This document shows, in pieces, positions 14,362 to 22,316 of a stretch of 24,562 bases of DNA. The stretch comes from CAZIXN01 sp039180415 (GTDB taxonomy: Bacteria > Planctomycetota > Phycisphaerae > Phycisphaerales > Phycisphaeraceae). The notes beneath the pieces are model-generated. The model made no database searches, was not told the DNA's origin, and was given only the letters and a program-made list of their open reading frames with translations. Each line of letters starts with the position of its first letter. Positions within the stretch are counted from its first letter, which is position 1. The stretch covers positions 1 through 24,562 of the forward strand of contig JBCDDH010000053.1 of the NCBI GenBank assembly GCA_039180415.1, written 5' to 3'. Both the position numbers and the translations under genes were made by a program.

Positions 14362-15405
14362 ATGTGGATGACCGCAGCGACGCCACGCAGGCCGGATTCG
14401 GAATCACCCGAGGGGGTGACGGTGCGCGGCGTGTCGCCGGGCGATCCGGCGTGGGGCCGGGCGTTGGGGGTGCTGCTGACGGGTCGGGACGCGGCGCGGG
14501 ACCCACGGGTCGCGGCGTTTGAGGATTACGCGCAGCGGGCGGGGCTGGACGCGTCGGGGATGGTGGCGGCGTTCGACGCCCGGGGCGGCACGGCGGGTCG
14601 GCCGGTGGCGGCGGCGGTGGCGATGGAAAGCCCCGGGCGCACGGCCATGGTGCTGGTCAGCCCGCTGCGGGGCGGCGGCGTGGGCGACGGCCGGGTCGCG
14701 GCGGCGGCGGCCTGCGTGGCACGGACGCTGGGCCGGCTCGCAGAAGACAGCGTGACCATGGCGCAGTGCCTGCTGGATTTAGATCAGGCCGGCGAAGCGG
14801 CGGCGTTGTCGGCGGCGGGGTTCTCGCGGCTGGCGACGCTGGTGTACCTCCGGGCGGACCTGCCGGGCGGGCGGGGGCCGGCGTCGCGGGGCGGGTTGCC
14901 GACGGTGACGGTGCGCGACGGCGGAGACGTGGTCGCCCTCAAGCCTTGGGACGAGACGCCGGCGACGCGGGAGTTGTTCGGCCGAGCGATCCTGGCGAGC
15001 TACCGAGACACGCAGGACTGCCCCGGGCTCGTGGGCACGCGCGGCATCGACGACATCCTCGCCGGACACCGCGGCAGCCCGGGGACGCACGCGTTCGACC
15101 CGCCGCTATGGAACGTCGCCTTGATCGACGAACAGCCCGTGGGCGCGCTGCTGCTCGCGCGGCTGCCGGAACAGGACGCGGTGGAATTGGTGTACCTGGG
15201 CGTCGCGGACACGGCGCGGGGGCGTGGGCTGGGCAAGTCGCTGCTGCGTCGGGGCTTGGCGCAAGCGGCGCGGACGGGCGCGACGCAGATGCTCCTGGCG
15301 GTGGACGAAAACAACGCGCCGGCCATCGCGATGTACCGAGCGGCGGGGTTTCGATCGCAGCAACGACGGTTGGCGTGGGTGCGGTTTTTACAAGCCTCAC
15401 CGTGA
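14362..15405 (+). CDS. GNAT-family N-acetyltransferase
   Basis: The protein is about 347 residues. The C-terminal half is a clear GNAT domain: VELVYLGVADTARGRGLGKSLLRR, with the acetyl-CoA pyrophosphate-binding R286-G-R-G-L-G291, then the NAPAIAMYRAAGF motif B helix and strand. The N-terminal half (about 15-180) has a similar length and a LVSPL...AAAACVARTLGRLAED pattern, and could be a degenerate second GNAT fold, as in mycothiol-synthase-like tandem proteins. It should transfer an acetyl group from acetyl-CoA to an unknown amine. The start is uncertain: ATG at 14362 or 14368, or GTG at 14359, none with a good ribosome site. It diverges from the 14197 gene. Confidence 0.85.
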   Translation: MWMTAATPRRPDSESPEGVTVRGVSPGDPAWGRALGVLLTGRDAARDPRVAAFEDYAQRAGLDASGMVAAFDARGGTAGRPVAAAVAMESPGRTAMVLVSPLRGGGVGDGRVAAAAACVARTLGRLAEDSVTMAQCLLDLDQAGEAAALSAAGFSRLATLVYLRADLPGGRGPASRGGLPTVTVRDGGDVVALKPWDETPATRELFGRAILASYRDTQDCPGLVGTRGIDDILAGHRGSPGTHAFDPPLWNVALIDEQPVGALLLARLPEQDAVELVYLGVADTARGRGLGKSLLRRGLAQAARTGATQMLLAVDENNAPAIAMYRAAGFRSQQRRLAWVRFLQASP

Positions 15406-16083
15406 AAAACGACTAACCCGCGCCGCGCCGTTCGTGTTGCTCACGCCTTGCTCACAGTTGTCCACGGGACATACACAGACTCGGCGCTCACTTCGGGGCA
15501 TAACTTCACGCGCAAAAAAAATTCAAGTGCGTAAGCCCTTGGTTTTGGAGCACATGTCGTCGGTCAAGCTCATCGGAGGAAACACCGCCGGCTTGCGAGG
15601 GCCGTGGCTTTGTCTAAGGTGCGTCCTGCCGCCGCTGGACGGGCGGCCCCGGCCCACGGACAGGGCCGACGCCTCGCGGAGCGTGACTCGTCACCGCTCC
15701 AAACCGACCACCCCTCGCGGATCGGCGAAGCGTCGAAGCCGAAACCTCAGCCTGTCTTTCGGTTGAGGACGCCTGAAGGAAGCTCGCGGAAGGCGAGCCC
15801 CATTCCAAGGCGGCGGCCCGGGATCACAACGGACGGATTTTCATTTTCACCGACGGGCTGGGGACGGCCCCGCGAGTTGCCGCGACACCCGAGAGAAAGG
15901 TGCGGCACCCGGGCCGAACGGACCCGTCGCCTCTACATACGCGGTCGGCGTGTCTGCGCCGCCGGCCGCGACGATCAGGCCGAACTGATCGCCCCGCCTC
16001 ACTTCGTGGAATTCCGACGTCTCGGATTTTCGATCGATCGCACGCGGAGCGCGATCGTGGTGCCCCAACCCCGAGGAGCCGCG
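15406..16083. other. Long gene-free region upstream of dnaA
   Basis: These 678 bases contain no gene I can support. The left part has a cluster of DnaA-box-like sites (15437-15466) and a short A-rich patch (near 15513-15523). The right part, 15650-15907, holds five hairpins in a row: 15650-15668, 15678-15700, 15745-15768, 15782-15798 and 15878-15907, with stems of 6 to 9 bp. It could be a long dnaA leader, an RNA gene or part of an origin. The frame of dnaA stays open upstream to 15604 but has no coding character before the ribosome site. Confidence 0.5.
15437..15466 (+). promoter_or_regulatory. Phased DnaA-box-like cluster upstream of dnaA
   Basis: Three related nine-base sites occur at near-helical spacing: TTGCTCACG (15437), TTGCTCACA (15448) and TTGTCCACG (15458). 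The last matches eight of nine positions of TTGTCCACA, the form used in high-GC actinobacteria. They could autoregulate dnaA or belong to the replication origin. They lie about 620 bases before the dnaA start. Confidence 0.4.
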
Positions 16084-17604
16084 GTGACCATCACCACGCT
16101 TGCCGACGATATCCGAACGCGCTTGACCGACGCCCTGACCCACCGCCTGGGGGCCCGCAAGGTGCAGCTCTGGCTCGACGCCGGCACCCGCTGGGACCTG
16201 GCGACCGACGGCGTGGCGCCGTCGCGGCTGCGGGTGGTTGCGCCTTCGCGTTTCGTCGCCGACCGCATGCGGCGGGCCGGGGTGGTCGCGGCGCTCGACG
16301 ACGCGGCCAAGGATGTGCTCGATCCGCCGGTGCGGATCGAAGTCGTTGTGGACCCAACCAGCGCCCCGCCACCGATCGAGGCCCCGCCCCACGACGCGGC
16401 CCGACCCGCCCCCGCCGCCCAGCCTGCGGCCCCCCGCCGCCGCTCGCCTCGGCGTTCGGCCGTCTCGCACCCCCCCGCCGCCGCCCACCCGTACGCCACC
16501 ACCGGCCTGGCCCACCGGCTCGACGATTTCGTCGTCGGCCCGTGCAACCAGCTCGCCCACGCCGCCGCGACCCGCCTGGCCGACGCGGACCCCAACGATC
16601 CGGCCGACAAGCAGACGCTGAGCATCCCGCTGTTCCTCCACGGCGGCTGCGGCCGCGGCAAGACCCACCTGCTCCAAGGCGTCTGCCGGGCCTGGCGCGC
16701 CAAGCTCCCGGGGGCCCGCGTCCTGTACCTCACCGGCGAGCAGTTCACCAATCGCTACATCGACGCCGCCAAGCAGGGCCAGCTCGACGCCTTCCGTCGC
16801 GAGATGCGCCGCGTCGACCTGCTCGCGCTCGACGACGTGCACTTCATCGCCGGCAAAGACAAGACGCAGACCGAGCTGCTGCACATGCTCGACGCCGTGA
16901 GCAACGCCGGCTGCGCCGTCATGCTCGCCAGCGACGTGCACCCCCGGCAGATCACCGCCTTCCCCGAGGCCCTCGCGTCGCGCTGCCTGCGCGGCCTGGT
17001 GCTCGAGCTCGAAGCGCCCGACACCGCGATGCGGCGCAAGCTGATCATGGCCTTGGGCGCCAAGCGGGGCCTGGTCTTCCAGCCCGCGGCCGTCGAACTG
17101 CTCGCCGGGCAATGCGGCCCCAGCGTCCGCGAGCTCGAAGGCCTGCTCCTGCAACTCCAAGCCCTGTCCACCCTCGACCCCGCTTCCAAGCAAGCCTCGG
17201 GTTTGGGCGTGAACGTCGGCATGGCCTTGGTCGACAAGCTCCTGCACCACCAGCGCCGCGCCAACCCCGTTCGGCCGGTCACGGTCCCCGCGCTGCTGGC
17301 CGTGGTCGCGCAACGCTTCGGCATCACGCCCCGCGCGATCCTGGGCAACGGCCGAAAACGCGACGTCGTGCTCGCCCGCTCCGTCGTCGCCTACCTCGCC
17401 TACACCCAGGCCAACAAGAGCTACCCCGAGGTCGCCGCCGCGATGAACCGCCCCAACCACAGCTCGGTCATCACGTCCGCCAAGCGCGTCCGCACCCTGC
17501 TCGAAGGCGACGCCCACATCGACCTGCCCACCCGCGACGACGCCGTCCGCGTCAAGGACCTGCTCGACGACCTGCTCCACGCCGCGCGCCAGTGGGAAGC
17601 CTGA
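16084..17604 (+). CDS. dnaA: Chromosomal replication initiator protein DnaA
   Basis: The 506-residue protein opens the replication origin. Domain I is residues about 1-90, a Pro/Ala-rich linker is about 95-135, the AAA+ ATPase follows, with Walker A GGCGRGKTH (187-195, K193) and Walker B LLALDDVHF (D250, D251), and domain IV is at about 415-506. The DnaA-box reading loop is atypical: N458-H459-S460-S461 replaces the usual D-H-T-T, although the conserved His is kept. The start is GTG at 16084, chosen because GAGGAG sits six bases upstream. There is no dnaN, recF or gyrB nearby; a GNAT gene precedes and an M20 peptidase follows. The upstream 678 bases hold DnaA-box-like sites. A DnaA-related paralogue is conceivable, but domain order and length fit true DnaA. 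Confidence 0.93.
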   Translation: MTITTLADDIRTRLTDALTHRLGARKVQLWLDAGTRWDLATDGVAPSRLRVVAPSRFVADRMRRAGVVAALDDAAKDVLDPPVRIEVVVDPTSAPPPIEAPPHDAARPAPAAQPAAPRRRSPRRSAVSHPPAAAHPYATTGLAHRLDDFVVGPCNQLAHAAATRLADADPNDPADKQTLSIPLFLHGGCGRGKTHLLQGVCRAWRAKLPGARVLYLTGEQFTNRYIDAAKQGQLDAFRREMRRVDLLALDDVHFIAGKDKTQTELLHMLDAVSNAGCAVMLASDVHPRQITAFPEALASRCLRGLVLELEAPDTAMRRKLIMALGAKRGLVFQPAAVELLAGQCGPSVRELEGLLLQLQALSTLDPASKQASGLGVNVGMALVDKLLHHQRRANPVRPVTVPALLAVVAQRFGITPRAILGNGRKRDVVLARSVVAYLAYTQANKSYPEVAAAMNRPNHSSVITSAKRVRTLLEGDAHIDLPTRDDAVRVKDLLDDLLHAARQWEA

Positions 17605-17667
17605 GGCCGAACGTCCGGCTCCAAGGCCCCGGAGCCCGCGGTCGGTCCGTGGCGTGCCGGCAGCCCA

Positions 17668-17673
17668 TATGCT
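17668..17673 (+). promoter_or_regulatory. Putative leaderless -10 element of the M20 peptidase gene
   Basis: TATGCT ends 6 bases before the ATG at 17680, within the 75-base gap after dnaA. There is no Shine-Dalgarno sequence between hexamer and start. Confidence 0.45.
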
Positions 17674-17679
17674 CCGGCC

Positions 17680-19092
17680 ATGCCAAGCACCCCCGAACAC
17701 CTCCTCGCCCACCTCGACGCCGACCACGACGCCGCCGTTGCCCGTCTGTCCGACCTGCTGAGTATCCCCTCGGTTAGCACCGACCCCGCCTTCGACGCAC
17801 ACGTGCAGCGCGGCGCGACGTGGGTCGCCGACGACCTGAAGTCCATGGGCTTCGAGGTCCAAGCACTTACTTCCGGGGGCGGCCACCCCGCGATCCTCGC
17901 CAAATCCACCGACGCTCTCGTCGCCCCCGGCGCCAAGCAGCGCGTCTTGTTCTACGGCCATTACGACGTCCAGCCCCCCGACCCGCTCGACGGCTGGTCC
18001 GACCCCGCGTTCGAGCCCACGATCAAGCCCTCGCTCACGGAAGGCGACGGCCCTGCGGTCTTCGCCCGCGGCGCGTCGGACGACAAGGGTCAAGTCATGT
18101 GCTTCCTCGAAGCCGTCCGCGCGTATCGCGCCACCGACACGCCCCTGCCCTGCCACGTCACCGTGCTCATCGAAGGCGAAGAGGAGTGCGGCTCCAAGAC
18201 CCTGCCGGCGATCCTCGAAGGCCACCTCGACGACCTGAAAGCCGACGTCGCCCTCGTCTCCGACACGTCGATGCACGACACCGACACCGTCGCCATCACC
18301 TACGGCCTCCGCGGGCTGGTCTACTTCGACCTCAAGCTCCACGGCCCCAACCGCGACCTGCACTCCGGCGTCTACGGCGGCACCCTGCCCAACCCCGCCA
18401 CCGTCCTGGCCCGCGTGCTCGGCAAACTCTTCGACGACCAGAACCGCGTCACGATCCCCGGCTTCTACGACGACGTCGCGCCGCTCGACGACGCCGAACG
18501 CCGCGAGTGGCAGAAGCTTGGCTTCGACGAAAACGAATTCCTCGGCGACGTCGGCAGCCAGCCCTTCGGCGAAGCGGGCTTCTCGACGCTCGAACGCCGG
18601 TGGTCCCGCCCGTCCTGCGACGTCAACGGCCTCTACGGCGGCTACATGGGCGAGGGCGCTAAGACCGTGATCCCCAGCTTCGCCGGCGCGAAGGTCTCCT
18701 TCCGCATCCCCGGCAACATGGACCCGGTCAAGGTCGGCAAGCAATTCACCGACTGGCTCCGAACCCACGACGTCGGCGGGTGCCGGTGGGAGATCACCGA
18801 CCTGGGCTCCGACGCCTATCCCGTGCTCGTGCCGCGCGACAGCCCGTACGTCCAGGCGGCCGCACGAGCCATCGAGCAGGTCGCGGGGAAACCGCCGGCC
18901 CTGGTCCGCGAGGGTGCGACCATCCCCGTGATCGCCGACCTGCAAACCAAGCTCGGCATGGACACGCTGCTCGTGGGCTTCGGCCTCCACGCCGACAACA
19001 TCCACAGCCCCGACGAACACTTCGCTCTTCGCCGCTTCAAGCTCGGGGCCAAGGTTCACGCCGCCCTGCTCGCGTCCCTCGCCGAGGTCTGA
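17680..19092 (+). CDS. M20-family metallopeptidase (dipeptidase type)
   Basis: The 470-residue protein matches M20 dipeptidases such as PepV and carnosinases, which cleave small peptides in the cytoplasm using two zinc ions. Metal and catalytic residues fall in order: H94 in YGHYDVQPP, D134/D135 in GASDDKG (bridging Asp), E168/E169 in EGEEECGS (catalytic base and ligand), D195 in SDTSM, and H442 in HSPDEHF. The lid (dimerisation) domain carries DLHSGVYGG at about 226-235, with the substrate-binding His. There is no signal peptide, so it is cytosolic. Length is typical. It is 75 bases after dnaA in the same direction; a TATGCT hexamer six bases before the ATG suggests its own leaderless promoter. 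The exact dipeptide or amide substrate is unknown. Confidence 0.94.
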   Translation: MPSTPEHLLAHLDADHDAAVARLSDLLSIPSVSTDPAFDAHVQRGATWVADDLKSMGFEVQALTSGGGHPAILAKSTDALVAPGAKQRVLFYGHYDVQPPDPLDGWSDPAFEPTIKPSLTEGDGPAVFARGASDDKGQVMCFLEAVRAYRATDTPLPCHVTVLIEGEEECGSKTLPAILEGHLDDLKADVALVSDTSMHDTDTVAITYGLRGLVYFDLKLHGPNRDLHSGVYGGTLPNPATVLARVLGKLFDDQNRVTIPGFYDDVAPLDDAERREWQKLGFDENEFLGDVGSQPFGEAGFSTLERRWSRPSCDVNGLYGGYMGEGAKTVIPSFAGAKVSFRIPGNMDPVKVGKQFTDWLRTHDVGGCRWEITDLGSDAYPVLVPRDSPYVQAAARAIEQVAGKPPALVREGATIPVIADLQTKLGMDTLLVGFGLHADNIHSPDEHFALRRFKLGAKVHAALLASLAEV

Positions 19093-19111
19093 TCGAAAAC
19101 CCCCGCGGACG

Positions 19112-19140
19112 CTTCCGCGTTGAGCGGAAGGGTTGATTTT
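19112..19140 (+). terminator. Possible terminator after the M20 peptidase
   Basis: A perfect 7-base-pair stem (19112-19118 with 19124-19130) closes a 5-base loop and is followed by GGTTGATTTT. The T-tract is broken and weak. It lies 20 bases after the peptidase stop. Confidence 0.35.
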
Positions 19141-19539
19141 CTCGGAACGCTTGCCGCCGAGACCGGCCTGCAAGACGCGATGGGCGCCGACGTCGAGGGC
19201 GTCGTGCCCCACCGCTCGATCCTCGGCTTTCCCGCCGAAGGCTGGAAGCCGTAGCGCACGCCGTCGGGCCAAGCGGTGCTCGTCGCCGAACCGTTCGGCA
19301 CGAAAGGCGGCGAAGCGGCAGACACGTCCGCGCCGGGCAACCTTGCGGCACCAACTTCGGCACGCAGCGGTCCATCTTCTGCTCCGAGGCCACGTTCCGC
19401 GAGCTCAGGCTGCCGCGTCTTCAGCGAAAACGGCGGCTTCGTTTTCAACGCCATCCACAACGTCCAGGCCAATACACCCGCTGAAAAGATCGTCGCCACG
19501 CTCGACGCGGTGCGCGAATTCAACGGCGTGGTGGTATAA
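19132..19539 (+). pseudogene. Decayed UroD-family methyltransferase gene (3' part)
   Basis: One reading frame from about 19132 to the TAA at 19539 carries two blocks typical of the large uroporphyrinogen-decarboxylase-like family common in planctomycetes and Verrucomicrobia: VDFLGTLAAETGLQDAMGAD...ILGFPAEGWKP, and at the end NGGFVFNAIHNVQANTPAEK followed by a helix of DAVREFNGV type. Between them is an in-frame TAG at 19252-19254, where the family normally has Trp (WKPW), so TGG to TAG is the likely lesion. The middle block is also garbled where a conserved LVP...GD region is expected. The 5' half of the gene is absent. It therefore looks like a deletion remnant, not a working gene. A recently lost gene is more likely than a small active one. 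Confidence 0.6.
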
Positions 19540-19662
19540 CCTACGGACCCAAATTTTAATTAAAGTACTTTCGATGTCGCTATCAATCGTCACGAACGTT
19601 TGTAATTTATGGTTTCCGCGATATCTTGTGGCACGCACGCCCGTCTGCTCGAGCCTCTCGTC
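19540..19662. other. AT-rich promoter region of the glycoside hydrolase gene
   Basis: These 123 bases between the pseudogene and the glycoside hydrolase are distinctly A+T-rich (for example AAATTTTAATTAAAG at 19552-19566). They probably hold the promoter, but I cannot pick one pair of hexamers with confidence. Unlike several neighbours, this start has no TANNNT six or seven bases upstream. Confidence 0.4.
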
Positions 19663-20991
19663 ATGAATCCGCATTTTCGCCGACTCGCCCGGCCGACGCA
19701 CGACGCCCCTGCAAAACCTCGATGCTGGAGCGGCTTCGCCTGCGGCCTGGCGCTGCTGTTCGCCGCCCCGCTGCACGCCGCCACCATCCAGGCCAACGGC
19801 ACCGGCTTTACCCAAAACGGCGGCCCCTATCGCGCGATCGGCGTCAACTACTACGACGCCTTCCTCCGCCACCTCCGAGACGCCGACGACACCACCTTCG
19901 CCGCCGGCCTCCAAGACCTCGGCGACGCCGGCATCCCCTTCGCCCGGTTCAACGCCGGCGGCTTCCGCACCAACGACTGGACGCTGTACCAAAACGACCC
20001 CGACGAATACTTCACCCGCATGGACCGCGTGTTCGACGCCGCGCACGCCAGCGGCGTCCAACTCATCCCCACCGTGTTTTGGCGCTTCGAGTTCATCGCC
20101 GACGCCAACGGCGAAACCCCCGACGCCTGGAACGACAACGACTCCGCCACCCGCGCTTTCGCCCGGCGATACGCCGACGACGTCGTCGCCCGCTACCACG
20201 ACCATCCCGCCCTGCTGATGTGGGAGTTCGGCAACGAGTTCAACCTCTTCCAGGACCTGCCCGAAGCCGCCAACCGCCCCGCCGACCAACTCATCACCAG
20301 CGACGCCGTCCGCGCCGCTGTGGCCGAGTTCACCGGCATCGTCCGCACGTACGACGAAACCGTCGCCGTGACCACCGGCCACTCCGTCGCCCGCGCCGCC
20401 GCCCAAACCCTCCGCGACACCGGCGACTTCGGCCGCGACACCGCCGCGCAGTTCGCCCAAGTCACCGCCGACGACCACGCCGACGTCGACACGATCAGTG
20501 TCCACGCGTATTACCACGCCTTCATCGGCCGCGACCGCGCCGACGTCGAGCTGCCCTCCGTCCGCTTCGACCAAGACCTCAGCGACGACACGCCCGGGGC
20601 CGGCTACCTCGACGTGCTCCACGAGCTGGTCGCGATCAGCGAGGCCGAGCAAAAGCCGCTGTTCTTCGGCGAGTTCGGCGTGCCCGACGACTACGCGTCC
20701 CCCGTGCCCGGCACGGACGAAAACCCCGACTCGGTCGAAGACCAATTCCGGTTCGTGCTCGACGCCCTCGTGAACGCCCAAGTCCCGCTCTCGGCGATCT
20801 GGGTCTACGACCGCGACCCGCAGTTCGGCAACGGCTACAACCTCCGCTTCGACAACGACCGCGCCGATCAACTTGACGCCCTCGTCGACGCCAACCGCCG
20901 GCTCACCCGCGTGATCCCCGAGCCGAACGCGACCCCGAGCGTCGGCGCCGCGCTGGTGTTCTTCACGCGGCGCTACCGGCCCCGCGATTAA
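19663..20991 (+). CDS. Exported GH5-like glycoside hydrolase with PEP-CTERM tail
   Basis: The 442-residue protein has a basic N-terminus and a hydrophobic signal (about 28-40, ending HAAT) and a TIM-barrel catalytic domain of the GH5/cellulase type. The acid/base is E192 in MWEFGNEFN and the nucleophile is E337 in FFGEFGVPD, with the family order and spacing. It probably hydrolyses a beta-linked plant or algal polysaccharide such as a mannan or glucan outside the cytoplasm. The C-terminus (417-442) has P419-E420-P421, a short hydrophobic run and RRYR, a PEP-CTERM sorting signal, so it may be anchored by an exosortase. The start at 19663 is chosen as the first Met before the signal; an alternative 18 codons upstream is possible. 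No transport or regulatory gene for the sugar is adjacent. Confidence 0.85.
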   Translation: MNPHFRRLARPTHDAPAKPRCWSGFACGLALLFAAPLHAATIQANGTGFTQNGGPYRAIGVNYYDAFLRHLRDADDTTFAAGLQDLGDAGIPFARFNAGGFRTNDWTLYQNDPDEYFTRMDRVFDAAHASGVQLIPTVFWRFEFIADANGETPDAWNDNDSATRAFARRYADDVVARYHDHPALLMWEFGNEFNLFQDLPEAANRPADQLITSDAVRAAVAEFTGIVRTYDETVAVTTGHSVARAAAQTLRDTGDFGRDTAAQFAQVTADDHADVDTISVHAYYHAFIGRDRADVELPSVRFDQDLSDDTPGAGYLDVLHELVAISEAEQKPLFFGEFGVPDDYASPVPGTDENPDSVEDQFRFVLDALVNAQVPLSAIWVYDRDPQFGNGYNLRFDNDRADQLDALVDANRRLTRVIPEPNATPSVGAALVFFTRRYRPRD

Positions 20992-21001
20992 GCTGCGGGA
21001 C

Positions 21002-21505
21002 ATGGCGCTGCCCGTCCCGGCCATGCGGCCGACCTTTCAAGACAAGCTGCCCGGATCGCCCGCAGACGTCGCGGCGAAGCTGACCGATCTGTTGGAGCGC
21101 TACCCGGGCCGGCGCGCGGGCCCGCACCTGATGCTGACCGTGCCGGAACGCGAAAAACATTTCTGGTCGCCGTACGTGACGATCGAACTGAGTGGAACGC
21201 CAGATAAGCACACGGCATTGCACGCCCGCTTCTCGCCCAGCCCGTCCCTATGGACCGCGATCGGTTTCACGTACCTGGCCCTGATCGTCGTTGCGTCGTT
21301 CGCGCTGATGTGGGCCGCCGCGCAACTCACGCTCGGCCGAACACCGCACGCCGCGTGGGTATCGCTCGTATGCGGGGCCTGCGTCGCCCTGTTGTGGTGG
21401 GTCTCGCTCGTGGGCCAACGCCTCGCGTACGACCAGATGTTCGAGTTGCGGGCGGCGATCGAAGCGCAGATCAAAACCATTGACCCCACGCCGGGATCGG
21501 GCTAG
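21002..21505 (+). CDS. Small membrane protein, unknown function
   Basis: I do not recognise this 167-residue protein. The first 75 residues are soluble, with charged helices (PADVAAKLTDLLERYPG) and strands (FWSPYVTIELSG). Two membrane helices follow at about 83-107 and 114-137, and a short helical tail ends the protein. It begins ten bases after the glycoside hydrolase stop, so it may be co-transcribed with it, although TAAGCT (the stop codon of that gene plus three bases) lies seven bases before this ATG. A polar N-domain and two-helix membrane hairpin are all that can be said; no catalytic motif is visible. Confidence 0.7.
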   Translation: MALPVPAMRPTFQDKLPGSPADVAAKLTDLLERYPGRRAGPHLMLTVPEREKHFWSPYVTIELSGTPDKHTALHARFSPSPSLWTAIGFTYLALIVVASFALMWAAAQLTLGRTPHAAWVSLVCGACVALLWWVSLVGQRLAYDQMFELRAAIEAQIKTIDPTPGSG

Positions 21506-21627
21506 GGTTAAAGAGCAATTGAGGGCGCAACCGCAGTCCGCGCGGAAAGGGCCATGCCCGCCTCAACGTTCATTCTGAACCCGCCGGCCTGTTGCGGACC
21601 AATGAGACAGGTCGGTTGAAGCGCCCG

Positions 21628-22269
21628 ATGAATCTCGAAAACCTGAAAAAGCAAGCCAAATCGCTGTTGCGCCAACACCGCGAAGGGCACTTCCCCGTGG
21701 CCGCCCGGATCCGCCGTTCTCTGCCGACACACGCGGCGATGAACGATCGTGAGATCCTTCGCCGCGCCTTCGGGCTGCACGACGCGCAACAAGTGATCGC
21801 CGCTGAAAACGGTTTTCGAGATTGGGCGACCCTCAAACAGGAGTCCGTTGCCGTGTCCAACCCATCCCCGAAGTCCGATGCGTTCCCGACCAGCCCGCGC
21901 TTGTGCTGCGCCCAACCGCAACTGATCGCCTCCGACGTGACGCGATTGGCCGAGTACTACCGCGATCAACTCGGATTCAAGATCGATTACCTGTACGGCG
22001 ACCCGCCGTTTTACGGCCTGGTCTCTCGCGACGGAGCACACCTCAACCTTCGTCGGCTCCACGAAGACGTGATCGACCGAGACGCCCAAGCACGCGAACA
22101 GCTCTTTTCCGCGGCGATCCTCACGGAAAACGTCAAGGCGCTGTTCCTGGAGTACCAGGCCCGGGGCATCGAATTCGCACAAACCCTCAAGCGTCAGCCG
22201 TGGGACGCGGAGGACTTCGTGGTCCAAGACCCCGACCGGAACCTGGTTTGCTTCGCGTCTCCGACTTGA
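21628..22269 (+). CDS. VOC (glyoxalase/bleomycin-resistance) family protein
   Basis: The 213-residue protein has two parts. Residues 1-72 are helical (NLENLKKQAKSLLRQHREGH ... VIAAENGFRDWATLKQE), a leader found in many predicted ankyrin and glyoxalase-like proteins. Residues about 85-213 are a VOC domain (LIASDVTRLAEYYRDQLGFKIDYLYG ... GLVSRDGAHLNLR ... FVVQDPDRNLVCFASPT), the fold of glyoxalase I and bleomycin-binding proteins. The ligand could be a drug, an aldehyde conjugate or a phenolic; nothing here fixes it. The start at 21628 is chosen by homology of the leader; an earlier TTG at 21592 adds nothing recognisable. It is probably a separate transcription unit, with 122 bases upstream. 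Confidence 0.85.
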   Translation: MNLENLKKQAKSLLRQHREGHFPVAARIRRSLPTHAAMNDREILRRAFGLHDAQQVIAAENGFRDWATLKQESVAVSNPSPKSDAFPTSPRLCCAQPQLIASDVTRLAEYYRDQLGFKIDYLYGDPPFYGLVSRDGAHLNLRRLHEDVIDRDAQAREQLFSAAILTENVKALFLEYQARGIEFAQTLKRQPWDAEDFVVQDPDRNLVCFASPT

Positions 22270-22316
22270 GATCCCCAGCGCCGACGCGATCGCGACGGAT
22301 CGAGGCCCAAGCCCGC

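Noticed and set aside
15604..16083. An N-terminal extension of DnaA by 160 codons
   Set aside because: The extension is Arg/Pro-rich without a domain, and a GAGGAG ribosome site directly precedes the GTG at 16084.
15847..19272. A 1141-codon open frame on the minus strand, opposite dnaA and the M20 peptidase
   Set aside because: It is a mirror of two well-supported genes in GC-rich sequence. Its product is low-complexity (Gly, Val, Glu, Arg) with no recognisable domain.
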